Of a stretch of DNA of 64,000 bases, positions 43,557 through 56,439 are shown in pieces. Origin of the DNA: Apoda limacodes. Lineage: Eukaryota > Arthropoda > Insecta > Lepidoptera > Limacodidae. Both the position numbers and the translations under genes were made by a program. Within the stretch, counting starts at the first letter, position 1. Every line of letters starts with the position of its first letter. The notes under the pieces were generated by a model. It had not been told where the DNA came from and did not search any database. It saw nothing but the letters and a program-made list of their open reading frames with translations. The stretch lies in assembly GCA_946406115.1 (NCBI GenBank), contig OX291557.1:5612501-5676500 (forward strand). The letters run 5' to 3'.

Positions 43557-44234
43557 TATACTTTTTAGTGATAATTTAATTGAATTTTTATAGTTTATTG
43601 CCCAAGTTTCATTAGTTGGGTGATGAGAACTAGGAATGAAACTAGGAGAACGATATTATCTTCAATATAAATTAGTAATTTAATTTTTACTTAATTTTTC
43701 ACGTTTCACCTTAATGTCCACCTTCAGGTGCACTTCCTGCATATGCTTAAAGGTGATAACATCAAAATGAACATCAAATTCATGATCTGCGACCCTCAAA
43801 ACGCCCGGATACCCATTTTGAAGATTTTTAAATTTTTCACCTCTACCTCTAGGTTGTACCCCTAGTACAACTCTGAGAGGGGGTTGTTGGTTAAAGTAAC
43901 TGTCGAATATTGTATTGTCATCCGAGCTTAGTAAGTATGCAAAATTTCATCGAAGGGTGATAAAAGGAAGTATGTTTAATTAAGCTTGCAAGATTCCACC
44001 ACAAGATGGAAGGAAAAATAAAAATGAAAAAGGAAGCATTGTGAGTTAAACAAAAGCAAGTAAAAAGAAGTATGGGCTAGCAAATTGTTATTTCTACTTC
44101 ATTTTCTCATTTAAAATTTTGACTGCTTCGCTCGCTCCGCTTCTTATCACCTCTCTCAGCTCTCATTATAATCAATACTATCAAAACTTCTATTCATTGC
44201 GCTGTCGAATTACAATTTCATCCTCAATAGTAGT
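43557..44234. other. no recognisable gene
   Basis: AT-rich; nothing supported. Confidence 0.35.
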
Positions 44235-44370
44235 ATCTTTATAAAGAAACACAAACTATCATTTAATCAACAATCATCATCGTATATTATTATCATCATG
44301 ATACCATAAATGTTATATCTACATCAACATTATACATATATGACATTGCAGTAAAGTAAATGGAATGCCT
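44235..44370 (-). repeat. dispersed repeat, inverted copy of 36775-36905
   Basis: Same landmarks as 36775-36905 in reverse complement. Confidence 0.7.
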
Positions 44371-45964
44371 ATAGATACGTAACAGTCAGTCAACTCAACG
44401 CGGTCTGGCAACGACGCACAATCTACATATACCCGACGCTGCACGACACAAAATGTGTGTGGCTGTGTTGAGCTCTCTTGTTATTATATATAACTGACAC
44501 ACACATTCTTTAATATCATGATGACATGCTTTTTGACATGATGTCATACAATATTGACATAATGTGATGACGGGATGAGAAAAACTTTAACAATCCAATA
44601 CAACAAAATCCAATAATAAAAAATAGTTCAACATTGTCAATAAATATACGAAACACGGAGGAAATCTATACCAAGATATCATATTCTATTAAGTGGGTGC
44701 GTAATTTGATAAGCATGTCGGTGCATAGGTATTTCACATTTCAAAACACTGGAAGAGCGCAAGAATTGTAACATGCTACTATAGCTAGCTTTTTGTTCTT
44801 TTATTCTATTTTTATCACGAATTTAGTTGTTAACTATTTCTTATTATCCAATTCGCTTATACTTTGTACCCACCTGGTTTGCTAATTAGGTAGCAATGCA
44901 TGTAAGTATTAGATAAAAATCTATCATCGAATACATATTTACTTTTTCTCCACCCAAGAAATGAATGTTATCCATGTATTATTAATATCAGCTTAGCTGG
45001 CTTATTTATTTTTGGAATTCTATGGTAGGTTACTTCAATGCGTATATTTATAAGCAATCCTATATCAAATACTTAAATTCATAATAAGTTAATGTTATTT
45101 TTATACATTATTCAGTCCATACATTTAGCAATAAAACGGCATTATTTCGTTTCTCAAACAGCATTGCATGGCCGCCATTTTGATTTCCGAGCATTGGCGT
45201 ATATATCGTAGGACAAAAATATAGTTGTCACATTCAGTCTCATAGCAATATGAAATATTCCTTGCACTGTTTAACAGTGCTGAGTGATAGCGACGCGTGA
45301 AAAGTCTGCACATAATTTTATTTTGTTGTGATTGTGTGTCATATAAGTTGGTTGATATTTTTGAAAGATTTCTAAATATTTATTTTCTGCCGAGTAGGAT
45401 TTATCCTGTTTTAATTTAGGTAATATTGCCGGTCACCCGTCAAAAATCTTGTTCTTCTTGAAATAGCCTTGATCATTGATCAAAATCCATTGAAGCCTCA
45501 CTAGGACTTAAACGGTATAAGACAAAAATTGGAAGGACTTCCGCAGCAATGTATACTATACAGCTATAATTCGGTCATTTTTGCCTTGAACCGACCCATG
45601 ACAGTGACAGTCATGGTTGAAATTAAGTGATCATTGAGCTTATTATGTTAAACAAAAATGTATTGGGGATAATTTATTTGTTCGTCTTAAATAGACTGGC
45701 TATATTGCAGTTATCTAGGTCTTCAACAATAATGTTATTTACCGCAGATCTGTCCATTTTTCTGTCCGAATTTAGCGAAATTCTTTTATTCGAAATTTTT
45801 TTCTGTCTTGAATTTTATATTTTTATGGGCAATATTGAGTAATTTGGGGGTCACTTAGGAGTAAGACAGTTTTGATTGTTCCAGTAAGTAGTTAATAGCC
45901 TGGTGTTTTTAATAGAAAGATCTTTAAGAATAGTTAGTTCATAAATATCTTTCTAGGCCTAGTG
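44371..45964. other. no recognisable gene
   Basis: AT-rich. A GC-richer patch near 45160-45200 contains ggccgccattttg, seen in other promoter-like places in this window, but there is no TATA box or exon nearby. Confidence 0.35.
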
Positions 45965-46271
45965 TCAATTTCCTGATAAAAAGTCATATTTGCTTCTATA
46001 ACATTGATTGTTCGGCACATTTTCTGACATATCCATGAATTTTGTGACGTCGTGTCGTAATCTGAGTAACCTTCGATGTTCGGATGTGTTCGGCATCGCT
46101 CGTGTATTCTCAGCTAACGAGTCAAACGACCCACTCGACACGGACGTTGCTAGTAAGTACGGCAACGTCGCTTCTGTCTTGTTCGATGTTGATGAAATAT
46201 CCATTATTTACAGGAAATATCCACAATTTTCAATTTATCTTAACTTTTCTATTTTTAAAAAAATTGTATGA
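45965..46271. other. protein-like stretch open on both strands, possible exon
   Basis: The minus strand has an ATG at 46204 and 79 codons (SLAENTRAMPNTSEHRRLL, then RHDVTKFMDMSENVPN) with higher GC than the flanks. The plus strand has 87 codons from 46008 and a GTAAGT at 46152. I do not recognise either product and cannot choose a strand. Confidence 0.3.
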
Positions 46272-46825
46272 CTAACCTATAGGCACCTACATAGAAGTAT
46301 TTACAGTTTCTATATATAAGTACCTACTTAAATAGGTACATTTAAGAATATGTGCCTACCAAACTAATCTAAGTATGTATTTTTTTCTAAAATACTTAGA
46401 TTACCTACCATTTAAAATATTAATACTACCTAGATAAGTACATAATAGATAACTTTATTTTAACTAGGTCGCAGACGGTGCCAAAAATGCTTGCGCTATT
46501 GATTACAATTAAACAAACGATACAAACAAGTTCACCACATTCTTCTTTTGACGTCGAAACAAGAATTACAAAGGTATAGTAACAGAAGTAGAACGCAGAA
46601 GAACGAGCGAGCATAAAACAAACGTGGCAATCATACACAAGCACAACTCTATACAATACTATTCCACAGTGCAATGTAATCGACAGAGAATTAATTGCAA
46701 TTCTCACAGTTCTTCATGCACTTACTCTTTCTCACGCACGCGCGGCTACGTCAGTCTATTTCGCTCTCGCATAACTTGCCTCGTTTTCAAGTGTGACGGA
46801 ACGTGTCTCTGAGCGTTCGCTACTC

Positions 46826-46834
46826 TATATAAAT
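46826..46834 (+). promoter_or_regulatory. TATA box of a putative host promoter
   Basis: TATATAAAT follows a CpG- and cgctc-rich stretch (46730-46820). About 27 bases downstream is TCACAC, a possible initiator, with a CACGTG-like E-box core at 46854. A donor-ended exon follows. Confidence 0.5.
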
Positions 46835-46854
46835 TTAGTTCGCGTTCTCGTCAC

Positions 46855-47002
46855 ACGTGATGTCGCCACTTAACCGACGCCATTTTCTTCTCCTTCTGCT
46901 TAGCTGTCAGTGCAGTCAAAGCCGTGTTTGTGAATACCCGTAGATAGCGTTTAATTATCTTCTTCATCACTCTTTTTACTTCTCCTGCTCAAGGTCATCG
47001 AG
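46855..47002 (+). other. putative non-coding first exon
   Basis: From the expected start to a strong donor GAG|GTACGTGA at 47002/47003. It is GC-richer than the flanks and contains pyrimidine-rich runs. The only frame is a 27-codon one at 46860-46943. No downstream coding exon was found within the window, so the gene, if real, has a long first intron. Confidence 0.45.
46860..46943 (+). CDS. 27-codon upstream ORF or chance frame
   Basis: ATG soon after the predicted start, then MSPLNRRHFLLLLLSC and a few more residues to TAG. It looks like a signal peptide but is probably a regulatory upstream ORF or chance. Confidence 0.2.
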   Translation: MSPLNRRHFLLLLLSCQCSQSRVCEYP

Positions 47003-50000
47003 GTACGTGACTCATTTGCTTACATTATTAGTCTTAATGTATTAAAGTTTATTTTAAAACTGATTTTACTCAATTTTATTGAATTGCATTTTTTTGTTAA
47101 TGCTGTCAATTGAATGACATAACCTCAAATTGTTGTTTTTTTTATATTGTTGAAAAACAGTTTTTTTTTATTATTTTATAACACTTTAATTGGATTTGGG
47201 TAGGAACCTAGGTATACAGACTTTCGTGAAATTTTTGCATATTGATATTTAATGTTTTGTGGGTAGATCTCAAATTAAAAATTATAAGTTTGTATATATT
47301 ATATTATTGTTTAATATAAATGCTAATAGTTTATTTATTAATAAGGTACCTTACGTAGTTTATTTATTAGTAAGTGTACCTTTTTTAAAAAAACTTGAAT
47401 AGTTAATTTAAGTCAAATTAACATAAATTTTATCGTAAGAAAATTAACTAAAAATACCTAGGTCCTGTCCTGTACCTGTCGCGCACAATCTACGTAGGTA
47501 AGCCCTATTAAAAAAAATCCAAAAAAAAAAAAAACCTTTGTAATGAATAAAAAAAAAACAGTAAAAAATCTTTCTTTTACGAAAACAGTTTTTTTTTATT
47601 ATTGCGTTATAAACAAAATTAAATTTATTTAATTAATTTTTTATTTTTCTTTCTTGAAATTTTAACAAAACTGTCAGTACCTATCAGTAAAAAGTAAAAA
47701 CTTGGGTAGATCGTTTTTTATCATCAGTGCAAATTGAAATTCCTCTCACGTCACCCCGTTTTAGGGTTCGGTAGCATTTAGAACTCTGATAAAACCAATC
47801 CGTCATTCATATGTTAGATATCTTCAGAAAAAGAACCACCACCATAAGTAGGTAGGTACCATTAAATTAATGCCATTCCTCATCATGGCCTCTCCAATAA
47901 CGTAGAAGAGATCTAAAACATTCATTCAATTGTAGAAGCTCATAGTTCTGCGTTCACCACTTCGCTGGTTTTCAACATTCCGTTCGATAGCCCCTTTTGT
48001 ATTCCACATTCACCGAGTTCGTGTTATTTAAGTCACATAATGATGCATCTATCTTTGTCTGTCTCGTTCCGCCCGGACGCTGTTCACGGCGATAGCAATA
48101 GCTCCCAAGTTCACCTTCAAATCGTGTTGTGCTCCGTGCTGCTCTATATCAAGCGATTAGGGCGTCTGGTTATAAAATGTTTTGCGCATACTAGCCGCCA
48201 TCTTGTGTATGAGATTCATGGTCTGACGTGATCTGCTCAATTCTATCAATTTTCCTGTGCAGTCTGCTCACTCATTCAGAAACTCTGTAAACTGCATGGG
48301 ATCTTCGGTCATTTGCATATCATTATTTTTAATATAGTAGGTATAGATACAATGGAAGAGTTTAGGTATAAAATCCTTATTTCTTACGTAACCCGAACAA
48401 GATACTTTCAGTTCTAATAAGATTCTGATTGAAAGATAAGAAGTTTTTGGTAGGTCCCTGCCTATTGCTGTAAAAACGAAAAATCCTAAAACTATTAAAC
48501 CAGTAGGTTCCTAGATATCTAACAATACCCTAAGGTACCTAGATTAGGAACACATTTGACAAAGCTATAAATTGGTGACTAAGTTAGGAATTAAATTAAC
48601 AAACAAGTAGGACATAGTGAGTACAGGTATTTAGATTCCGATGAACTTACTTACACTTACGTATTTGTACTAACATAACTACCACAGGTATTTGTTTTAA
48701 TTTCTTAAGGATGAAATACTTACTGTGAAAGACAAAAAAAGAGTTCCCTTTAAAGGTTATTTAGTAAATTAAGCGTCCAGATCATTTAATTTACTATGTT
48801 TCTGTCAGACTAGTCTATTAATCTAGGTAATTCCTAAATTTAGGTCAAAACGGCCAAGAGTTTAATAACGTATCTATTAACAAAATAAATAGTGCAACAA
48901 TATTATTTTATCAACATAATGGCATTATCTGAATCTTAAGTATTTTGCAGAACCCTTATGTTAAAGAGTAACTTTGAGGTAGGTATTTAACCTAACAATA
49001 GTTACCATGAATTTAAGCAGTGATTGCAATTTTAGAAAATTCTTAAGACTATGAAATCACAATGAGGATTACTCTTAAACTGTCAAAAGCAATTAGGAAA
49101 ACGCTAAAGTAACGAATGTATTATTTTTCTAGATTTAAGTTTCAACATATACCTATATGTAACAAGATGTTAAAATAGGTATTCGATTTATCACAAATAC
49201 CTACATACCTGCCTAGTTAGGATGACTAATCTGTTAAGTGTAAGTTTTATTTTTGTTAATTCTATTACCATGTACCGAACCCTCGACTGTTTAACTTCAG
49301 TTTTCATATTGTCTTAGGTTGATTCTTGTTCATAATTAACATTAGATACCTAAGTAGTAGAAATCGTTTTCTATTGCAATCAAACTATTTATCATGGGGG
49401 TCGATTCCGTAAAAGATTGCTAACCTTTTTTGAAATTATAAGATATATATTAGTTCTATGGATTGTAAACGAGAATTGTTATCTGTCATTTTACGGAATC
49501 GAGCCGCTGTCATTGTTGAACGTTTGTCTATTTTTAATTTCCAAAGAAAGTGACAATACCTACTCATGTCATGCGGTAGGTGTGTGCAGTAAAAATAAAA
49601 TCTATACATCCAAAAGCCAATCAAGAATATAATGCAGCTAGTTTGTCACTTTGCTCTCATATTCTATCTTGTTACCATCCTCTTTGTATCAATCTCAATT
49701 TGTATTATTAAAAAAAAACATATATATATATATATATATATTCCCAATTATTTTTTGTCATAACATATAGGGAAAAAGTACTTAATCTTATTTCGTTAAA
49801 TAAAACCTTGGAGCTAAGCGATCTTTATTTTGGGGCGTTACCAATCTACGTCATATTAATACCTTTCTGAATTTTCTGTTTACTGTCCTGCCCAATCGGC
49901 TTCCAACTTCCAAGAGACTATTGAAGTCCTACTTCTTCCGAAATATGCTATATTCTTAAGCCAATTCGAATCTCCGTTGTCTTGTCACATTATGTTTGTA

Positions 50001-51400
50001 CTATATTGAGTATAAATGTAACAGTAAAACTGTCAATATTGTAAGTATGTTATTTATCAAGTTCTTATAGTGATCTTCTGTTATTTTTGTGCACACAAGT
50101 GTTTTACTACTACGATTTTTTACTGATAAAAGTCAAAGTTAAAGGACTTTACAAGGTATTTAACAACGTTAAAATGGCCAAACCATCAATTACGAATAAA
50201 GTAAATTTTAAAGTGGATAAACCAGGTTTAGCTTAAAAAACTGGCTTCAAAAACATTTAATAAATCTAAATATTTCCTGATGAGGTTACGTATTTATTTC
50301 TTGAAGCTTCTAGCAGGCAAAATGTACAAATTTATACTTGTGGATGAATAGGAGAAAATAATCAGAAATAAGAGAATGTAGATTTATTCTCTTGGTTGGA
50401 AGAAGTAGTAGACCAGTCATTAATATTCACAGACACAGAATAAACATTAATTTATTAGCATTTTGAACGTGCATAAAGGTCACTGACAATATCAAGGACT
50501 TACAATATTGTATCTTACGCTTTGGTGATTTTTTAAGAACTTTCTCGATTGAATCTAATTTCTTTACAGTTCCGCTATTTTTGACAGTCTTGATGTTATT
50601 TTCGTTTGGCTTGTAAGGTCATGGGGACACCGTAAGCGCAGCGTTTTTATTTCATCTGTCTTTAGAAGAAACAAGAGATAAGACTCGTACCAATATGTTC
50701 ATCTCATTTCATAAGTGTGTAGAAGAAACAAGAGATAAAATTTTATTTCACTTCGAGAGAATTCAAGTACTACTCCTAACTACTTGCCAATTCAGATAAG
50801 AATTTAGAGTATTAATTACCGGTCATTCTTCGCGCACATTTGGCCTACACCATAAAACTAAGGCAAGAGGGGCAGTATTTAGTATTAGACGTTGGCTTGT
50901 AGAAATGAATGAGCAAAGAATAAAAAATCATTCGATGTATTTGGTTTGGGTTAAACTCCGCAAATTAACATTAACACGTGTTATTATTACTACCATTAGT
51001 CTGTTCTGTGTCCATTAGATCATATTTAATTTTTCTGCTGTCCTAAATATCGGTTCAACTTGGTTAAAACAAATTCAATGAATCAGTTTCAAATGGTCTT
51101 AAAAGGAAATTTATTAATATTTACTTTTGAAATTAAAAAATCTTAAGTCTATTTTCATTGTTTTTCTTATTTTAACAATACACTATTATCTTATTTTTTT
51201 AGGTGTAGCTGTTTTTATGGTTTACCTATGACTTTCAAATCTGAATGGGTGAACCAACTGCCTTGTAAATTCTAATGTTTTTGAATTGGGTTTTTTATCT
51301 TATAAAATATAGTATAAGGTGAATCCGGTCAGCACGTAAAAATCAAAACCTGGTAAGAACCGAGTGTTCCGTACGCCTCTTACTCGTTTATATCGGCACC
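47003..51400. other. long gene-free stretch, probable intron
   Basis: AT-rich, with many taggtacct words. A (TA)n microsatellite lies at 49720-49740. At 48040-48231 there is an open stretch of unknown meaning, with gccgccatcttg near 48188. Nothing else could be supported. Confidence 0.4.
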
Positions 51401-51439
51401 TCAGCTATTCCAGCGTAGTTTTCACTTAAGACTACGTGT

Positions 51440-51490
51440 TTTTCATTGGTTCGGCGCCATTTTGATGACGTGTGGCCTACAATCCGGTTG
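51440..51490 (+). promoter_or_regulatory. promoter-like motif cluster
   Basis: ATTGG (inverted CCAAT), GGCGCCATTTTG and TGACGTG occur within 50 bp. There is no TATA box or clear exon. Weak evidence. Confidence 0.25.
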
Positions 51491-52389
51491 AAGTAATATT
51501 TCGTCGTTTATATTCGTGTAGGTACTTATAGATGTTGCGCATTTCAACCGGTTCCTTTACTCATTCCGATTATAATCACGTTTACTTAGTCTTGCTCATT
51601 ATGTTTTAGTTTCTAGTTCACATATTAAGTTTTCATTAGGTACTTTGTTTCGGTTTTTTTATTGTGTTGTCGTTACTACTTGTGTAATATAGTCTTTATT
51701 TAGTTGACTTACGTTTTTAATTTTTAAACAGTTATGATTAAAAAATTAAATCTTGTCTATATAACGTATCTACATAGTATAGTACCTATGTACTATACAT
51801 ATCAGGGGCGTACTATTTACAATAATCAGCAGATAATACATAAATCAGTTACGACGTCAGATTTTTCCGAGTTCAAATATTAGTTTTTAACATCTAAGTT
51901 AAATAGATTGATCAAACTCTGTCCGTGGCAATTTAGTCTTCTGGTGATAGCGTATTATAGTCTAACACAAAGCGTTCTAGGGCAAAAATGTAATGCTTTA
52001 ACAAACTTTGTCTCTTTTGACTCGTAGTTGGTTCAGACATATCATATGTATCATTAATAATATTCTGTGTAAATTGAAGCGTATCATCATAGCTACAAGA
52101 CGTTGAACGTAGCCCTACGCATGTTTCGATAACGGCTGTTCTTATGCTGCTTTCATTTACAGTGGTTTCCTAGGGTTGTCTAAGAAGGTCGTCTGTTCAC
52201 CTGATAACAAGCCGACCTACGCTGCGTTTTCCAGTTCGTTTTTGTGAACTACTCTTTCCCATCGGTTATTGGTTCAACATTTATGGGCATCCATGCCTAT
52301 TGCCACTTAGGCTCGCTAACTATCGAAGCTATGTCGGCGACTTTAGTAATTCAGCGACCATATGACCTTATGTCCCCCCTTATATTTAT
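51491..52389. other. no recognisable gene
   Basis: AT-rich with nothing supported. Confidence 0.35.
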
Positions 52390-52830
52390 GACGTTAATCG
52401 AAAAAGTAAGTGTGCGCAAGAAGTGTGGGAGCACTTGGCGCAGGCGCTGGGCGCGGGGTTCGCAGGATGTCCCGAGACATGAGGGGGAGCGGGGTAGAGA
52501 ATTCCCGTGACTGACACGGGCCTAGCGAGTGCAGGCAAGAGTTTGTCTGTCTCATTTGATTATGATTTTCCAGCGTCAACTAGCGCTGGAGGTCGACTCC
52601 AGGCTTTGACTGCAGGGAGGGGAGCAAGCACGAACGGTGTCTGATGGCGCGGGGCAGATGGGGGGCGTTTTACCCTTTATGGGTTTTCGCGGGTTTTATT
52701 TGGGAGCTTTTGGGCACCCGCGGTAGTTCGCAGGGTGGCCCTCGCTCCCACATAGAACGCAAGCAACCGGGTCGGATGCGTTTTTGCGAACGCGATCACA
52801 GTCCGAAGTGGCGTGGTATTTGTATTTAAG
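52390..52830. other. GC-rich block of unknown origin
   Basis: A sudden shift to high GC (runs such as gcgcaggcgctgggcgcggg) in an AT-rich background. The plus strand has an 88-codon frame ending at 52510 and a 61-codon frame at 52644-52829 (FCERDHSPKWRGICI). I suspect a repeat such as a LINE 5' UTR rather than a gene, from the block-like edges. Confidence 0.3.
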
Positions 52831-53864
52831 AGTATTTAAGATTTTAAAATACTCCCATTCGTACACTACTAAACCTAACTAATATTATATTTTAATTTCT
52901 AATTTCGTTTATTTATCTTCCATAACATACATAAATATTTTGTGGGAAAATAATTTCCCAAACTAGGTTTACACGTGTCTTGGGTAACACAGCTAATTGT
53001 TTTTTCAGAAATAACTGAAAAACTATACCTATTAGATCTAAAAGACGTTTCCTGCTTCAAGCAACGTTGCTCCCCTTCATTAGCAGGGTCAGCAAATGTG
53101 ATTTCTTTATTCTAAGTGGGTCAAAATTCTTTTTGAGGCCTATGAACACGCTCCTTGTACATTTTAATGCATATTTTTTTACTGATTCGGATAATCTTCG
53201 CAAAACATATTATTTTTTAATTCAGAATGACATACGCAAACCTGAATGATGACATTTATCGAAATATTTGGGCTCAAAAAGAAATTGTTTGGTAACGCAG
53301 TGGAGATTATTTTTAGGGGTCATGGGAACTAGTAACGCAGTGGTAAATTAAGTAACAAATTAGACTTTTTTGTGATAAAAAACCTAGGAGGGTGGGGACA
53401 TTCATAATAAACATCGAGGTCCGGTTGAGAACTACATAAATTACTAACTACTAGGAAAATATTTCGAGACATCTTTGCAAAAGTTTTACAAATTTTCATA
53501 TCTATTTTAGGCACTAAAAAGAAGTTTTGTCCCAAGTACTAAACAGAAATACAAAAATTTAAATCGATCCAGCCGCTTAGAATTTCAGCGTACGCGTACA
53601 CAGTTACAGAATTATTACAAACACAATTAAATTGTTTATAATTATTTAAATTCAACGTTAAAAGTTTAATAACTACCCCCAAAAAGACCCCTCTAAACGA
53701 ATTCCACGTCGACTAACTATACCTACAGTTATAGCTTGCTTAACCAAACTTTCCAAAATAATCAATGATTTTGCTGTAGAAATCACACGCCGATGTCGAA
53801 TTCACGAAAAATATTTAGCAGTAGTCGAGCGACTTCTAACCAAGGGCGGATCTGCGTACGCAAT
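52831..53864. other. no recognisable gene
   Basis: AT-rich; tagtaacgcagtgg recurs in two nearby places (53290-53345). Nothing else. Confidence 0.35.
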
Positions 53865-53955
53865 CACTTGATTAACTCTCAATTAATATCCACTAAAACT
53901 CTAGCACGTCAAATATTCGTGTATAGCGCGCGCCTTGCTTTTCTTGCAGTAGTGC
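53865..53955 (-). repeat. repeat shared with the loop of the 43284 fold-back
   Basis: Reverse complement matches 43395-43490 along about 95 bp (gcaagaaaagcaagg, acacgaatatttgacgtgct, agtggatattaattgagagt). Confidence 0.75.
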
Positions 53956-54018
53956 GTGGATATAAAAAAAATTATATTCATTTTGAAAAATTATTTTTTA
54001 CATTTTAGTACAATTTTT

Positions 54019-54134
54019 GATTTCTGAAGGGTCGGCAACGCGCGAGTGATGCCCCTGGTGTTGCAAGCGTCCATAGGCTACGGTGACCGCTTACCATCGG
54101 GCGGACCGTAGGCTTGTTTGCCACTTAAGTGGTA
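54019..54134 (+). mobile_element. LINE family 1 3' end, 5'-truncated
   Basis: tttctgaagggtcggcaacg to agtggta matches 35003-35114 with a few substitutions. It carries only the end of ORF2 and the 3' UTR; the TTAA element interrupts its A tail. Confidence 0.85.
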
Positions 54135-54138
54135 TTAA

Positions 54139-55616
54139 AAAAAACTGGTTGCCTGTAAAGTCGGTATACGGGCGAAAGTTTTACGTGACAATGATTTTAT
54201 GTCTGTCTCTCTCGCTCTTAGGCGGGCGCGTGCCTCTCACTCGCTCTCATTGTGAGCGCATAACGTGAGCGGAGCGTAACGCAGTTTCTTGAAGTGTCAC
54301 CCGGCAAACCAATTTATAAGACGTTGTCACGTCAAAAAAAAAAATACAGACACGAAATAAATCAATACCTTAAAGTTTAAGTAATAATTATTAAATTTGA
54401 ATGATGTTTGAAAGTGGAAAGTGGGAAATACGGTACCCCGATTTTGATGACTACGACTACGTAAAACAGCCCAACGCTCAGTTGTCCCTATCGCACATCC
54501 GTATCTTGTAGCGGGTCCTAGAGCAATAGCAAATGTTTTTAAATACCTATTTCTGAATTTGCTTGTTCGTGTAATTCATTTAATTAGTCAGTTCTAATAA
54601 AATATTGTCTTTGTGAATAAATATATGTTCTTCGCCACGAACCCAAGCGAGTGAACAAAACCCAGATGAAACCTATAGTTTATATATTTTTTGGGTTCTG
54701 TACTCAAAGGGTGCCAAGGATGCACTATTACTAAGCCTACGCTGTCTGTCTGTCTGTCATACTATTAAAGGACTCTGTCTTTTAGACCCAAATAGGTAAA
54801 AGTCTGAAATTTTCACAGAATATTTGTTACAAAAAAATAAAGAAATAAAAACAACACAAATATTTGCGGCATTTAGTGTTAGATCATTTTATATTTTATG
54901 TATAATAGGTACTTATTCGAAAATGAAATTATGTAATGTACCACATGTACTCGTATATTAATAATAAAAAAAATACCCTAAATTATGTTATTAATTGACA
55001 TAGTTACTAATATGTAAATTATCTGATTTGAAAACAAAGGATACAAAGAAACACAAAATAATCATTTATCAGGTAGGTATAGTATATCTTTACCTTTACG
55101 TAGTAAGGTTATACTTTTTTTGTCTAAACGTTTTTGAGAAATACGAGAGAGAGAGATATATGAGAATTTGTATAATAGTAATTGCTCACAAACATACGGA
55201 CTGACCGTAGGACTTTATTTTACATAAATTATGTTTGTGGCGATTATATTTAGGTAAGTACTTACCTATTCTCATCTTTATCGCAACAATTGTAAAATTT
55301 AATAAGCGATTATAACACGAGACACGCTACTAAGACAGTACCCTGGCGCACTGGTGATTGGTCGGAGCGTTAAGAGTGTTTAGACAAAATCCGTTCACTT
55401 TTTGCGTTTTTGTTGGTTTTGACGTGACAACGTCTTATAAATTGGTTTGCCGGGTGACACTTCAAGAAACTGCGTTACGCTCCGCTCACGTTATGCGCTC
55501 ACAATGAGAGCGAGTGAGAGGCACGCGCCCGCCTAAGAGCGAGAGAGACAGACATAAAATCATTGTCACGTAAAACTTTCGCCCGTATACCGACTTTACA
55601 GGCAACCAGTTTTTTT
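54139..55616. mobile_element. non-autonomous TTAA element with ~200-bp terminal inverted repeats
   Basis: TIRs at 54139-54338 and 55417-55616 are almost perfect reverse complements; key pieces are actggttgcctgtaaagtcg, gtatacgggcgaaagttt and gagcggagcgtaacgcag. TTAA stands on both sides (54135-54138 and 55617-55620), as for TTAA-targeting transposases. The 1078-bp interior has no long frame and no similarity I can name, so the element depends on a transposase elsewhere. Near-identical arms suggest recent activity or gene conversion. Superfamily is not assigned. Confidence 0.85.
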
Positions 55617-55620
55617 TTAA

Positions 55621-56439
55621 TCGTTGATTATTATTTAATTATTGCTATAGCTGTATGCTCATTTAAAGATTATTTCAGAAAATGGGAAGATAAACATTAA
55701 TAATAATTATATTTTAATTACTCCTTGCCGCCATAAAATTATCAAATTCGATTATTAAAAAAAATCTAATTGGTTTGAAGTATAAACAAAAAACAGAAGG
55801 ACCACAGGTCATATCTACATGAATAACTCTAGCTAGACAATAACAGAATAGATTATATTTGTAACAAAAATTAAATAAAAAAGAACCCTACTGCAAAAAC
55901 ATTGAGAAAAAAAAAAAGTGTACCTAAAACATACCAAATATTTAACTGCAAGCAGACGGAACACATTTTAAGGTAACTACTCGTATTATACGAGCCATCT
56001 GTACTACTATTTGAACTTGCATTGATATAAATGGATAAATATTTGATATGTTTTAGGTGCACTTATTTATTTCTTTTTTTTTTATTTCTCAATGTTTTTC
56101 CAGTCGGGTTTTTTTTTTATTCTTTTGCGCCCTGCGCTTGACTAATTTATGTATCCTATAACACTCGGGAGATGAATGTCATTCATTTGAGACTTCATTC
56201 CTCGAAATAGGTCCAGATGTTTAGGATACAGGAGGTCGCCATACCTACACACATACATACGTGCGAAAAACATTACCCTCCTTTTGGGTCAGTCGGGTGA
56301 ATAATAAGTTGAGCCGCTACAGCGTTACTTTCAGGAAGAGAGCGTTTCAGCGTTAGACTGGTCGCTCTTCACATTCGTCTATAAGAGTAGTCCAGCTTAC
56401 GCTGGCCGTTTCCTTTTTTATCCAAATTCCTTGAGCGTC
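55621..56439. other. no recognisable gene
   Basis: AT-rich; nothing supported. Confidence 0.35.

Noticed and set aside
49833..49955. short protein-like stretch (GVTNLRHINTFLNFL, then PNRLPTSKRLLKSYF)
   Set aside because: Could be the end of a LINE protein, but only about 38 codons without a diagnostic motif; too little to call.
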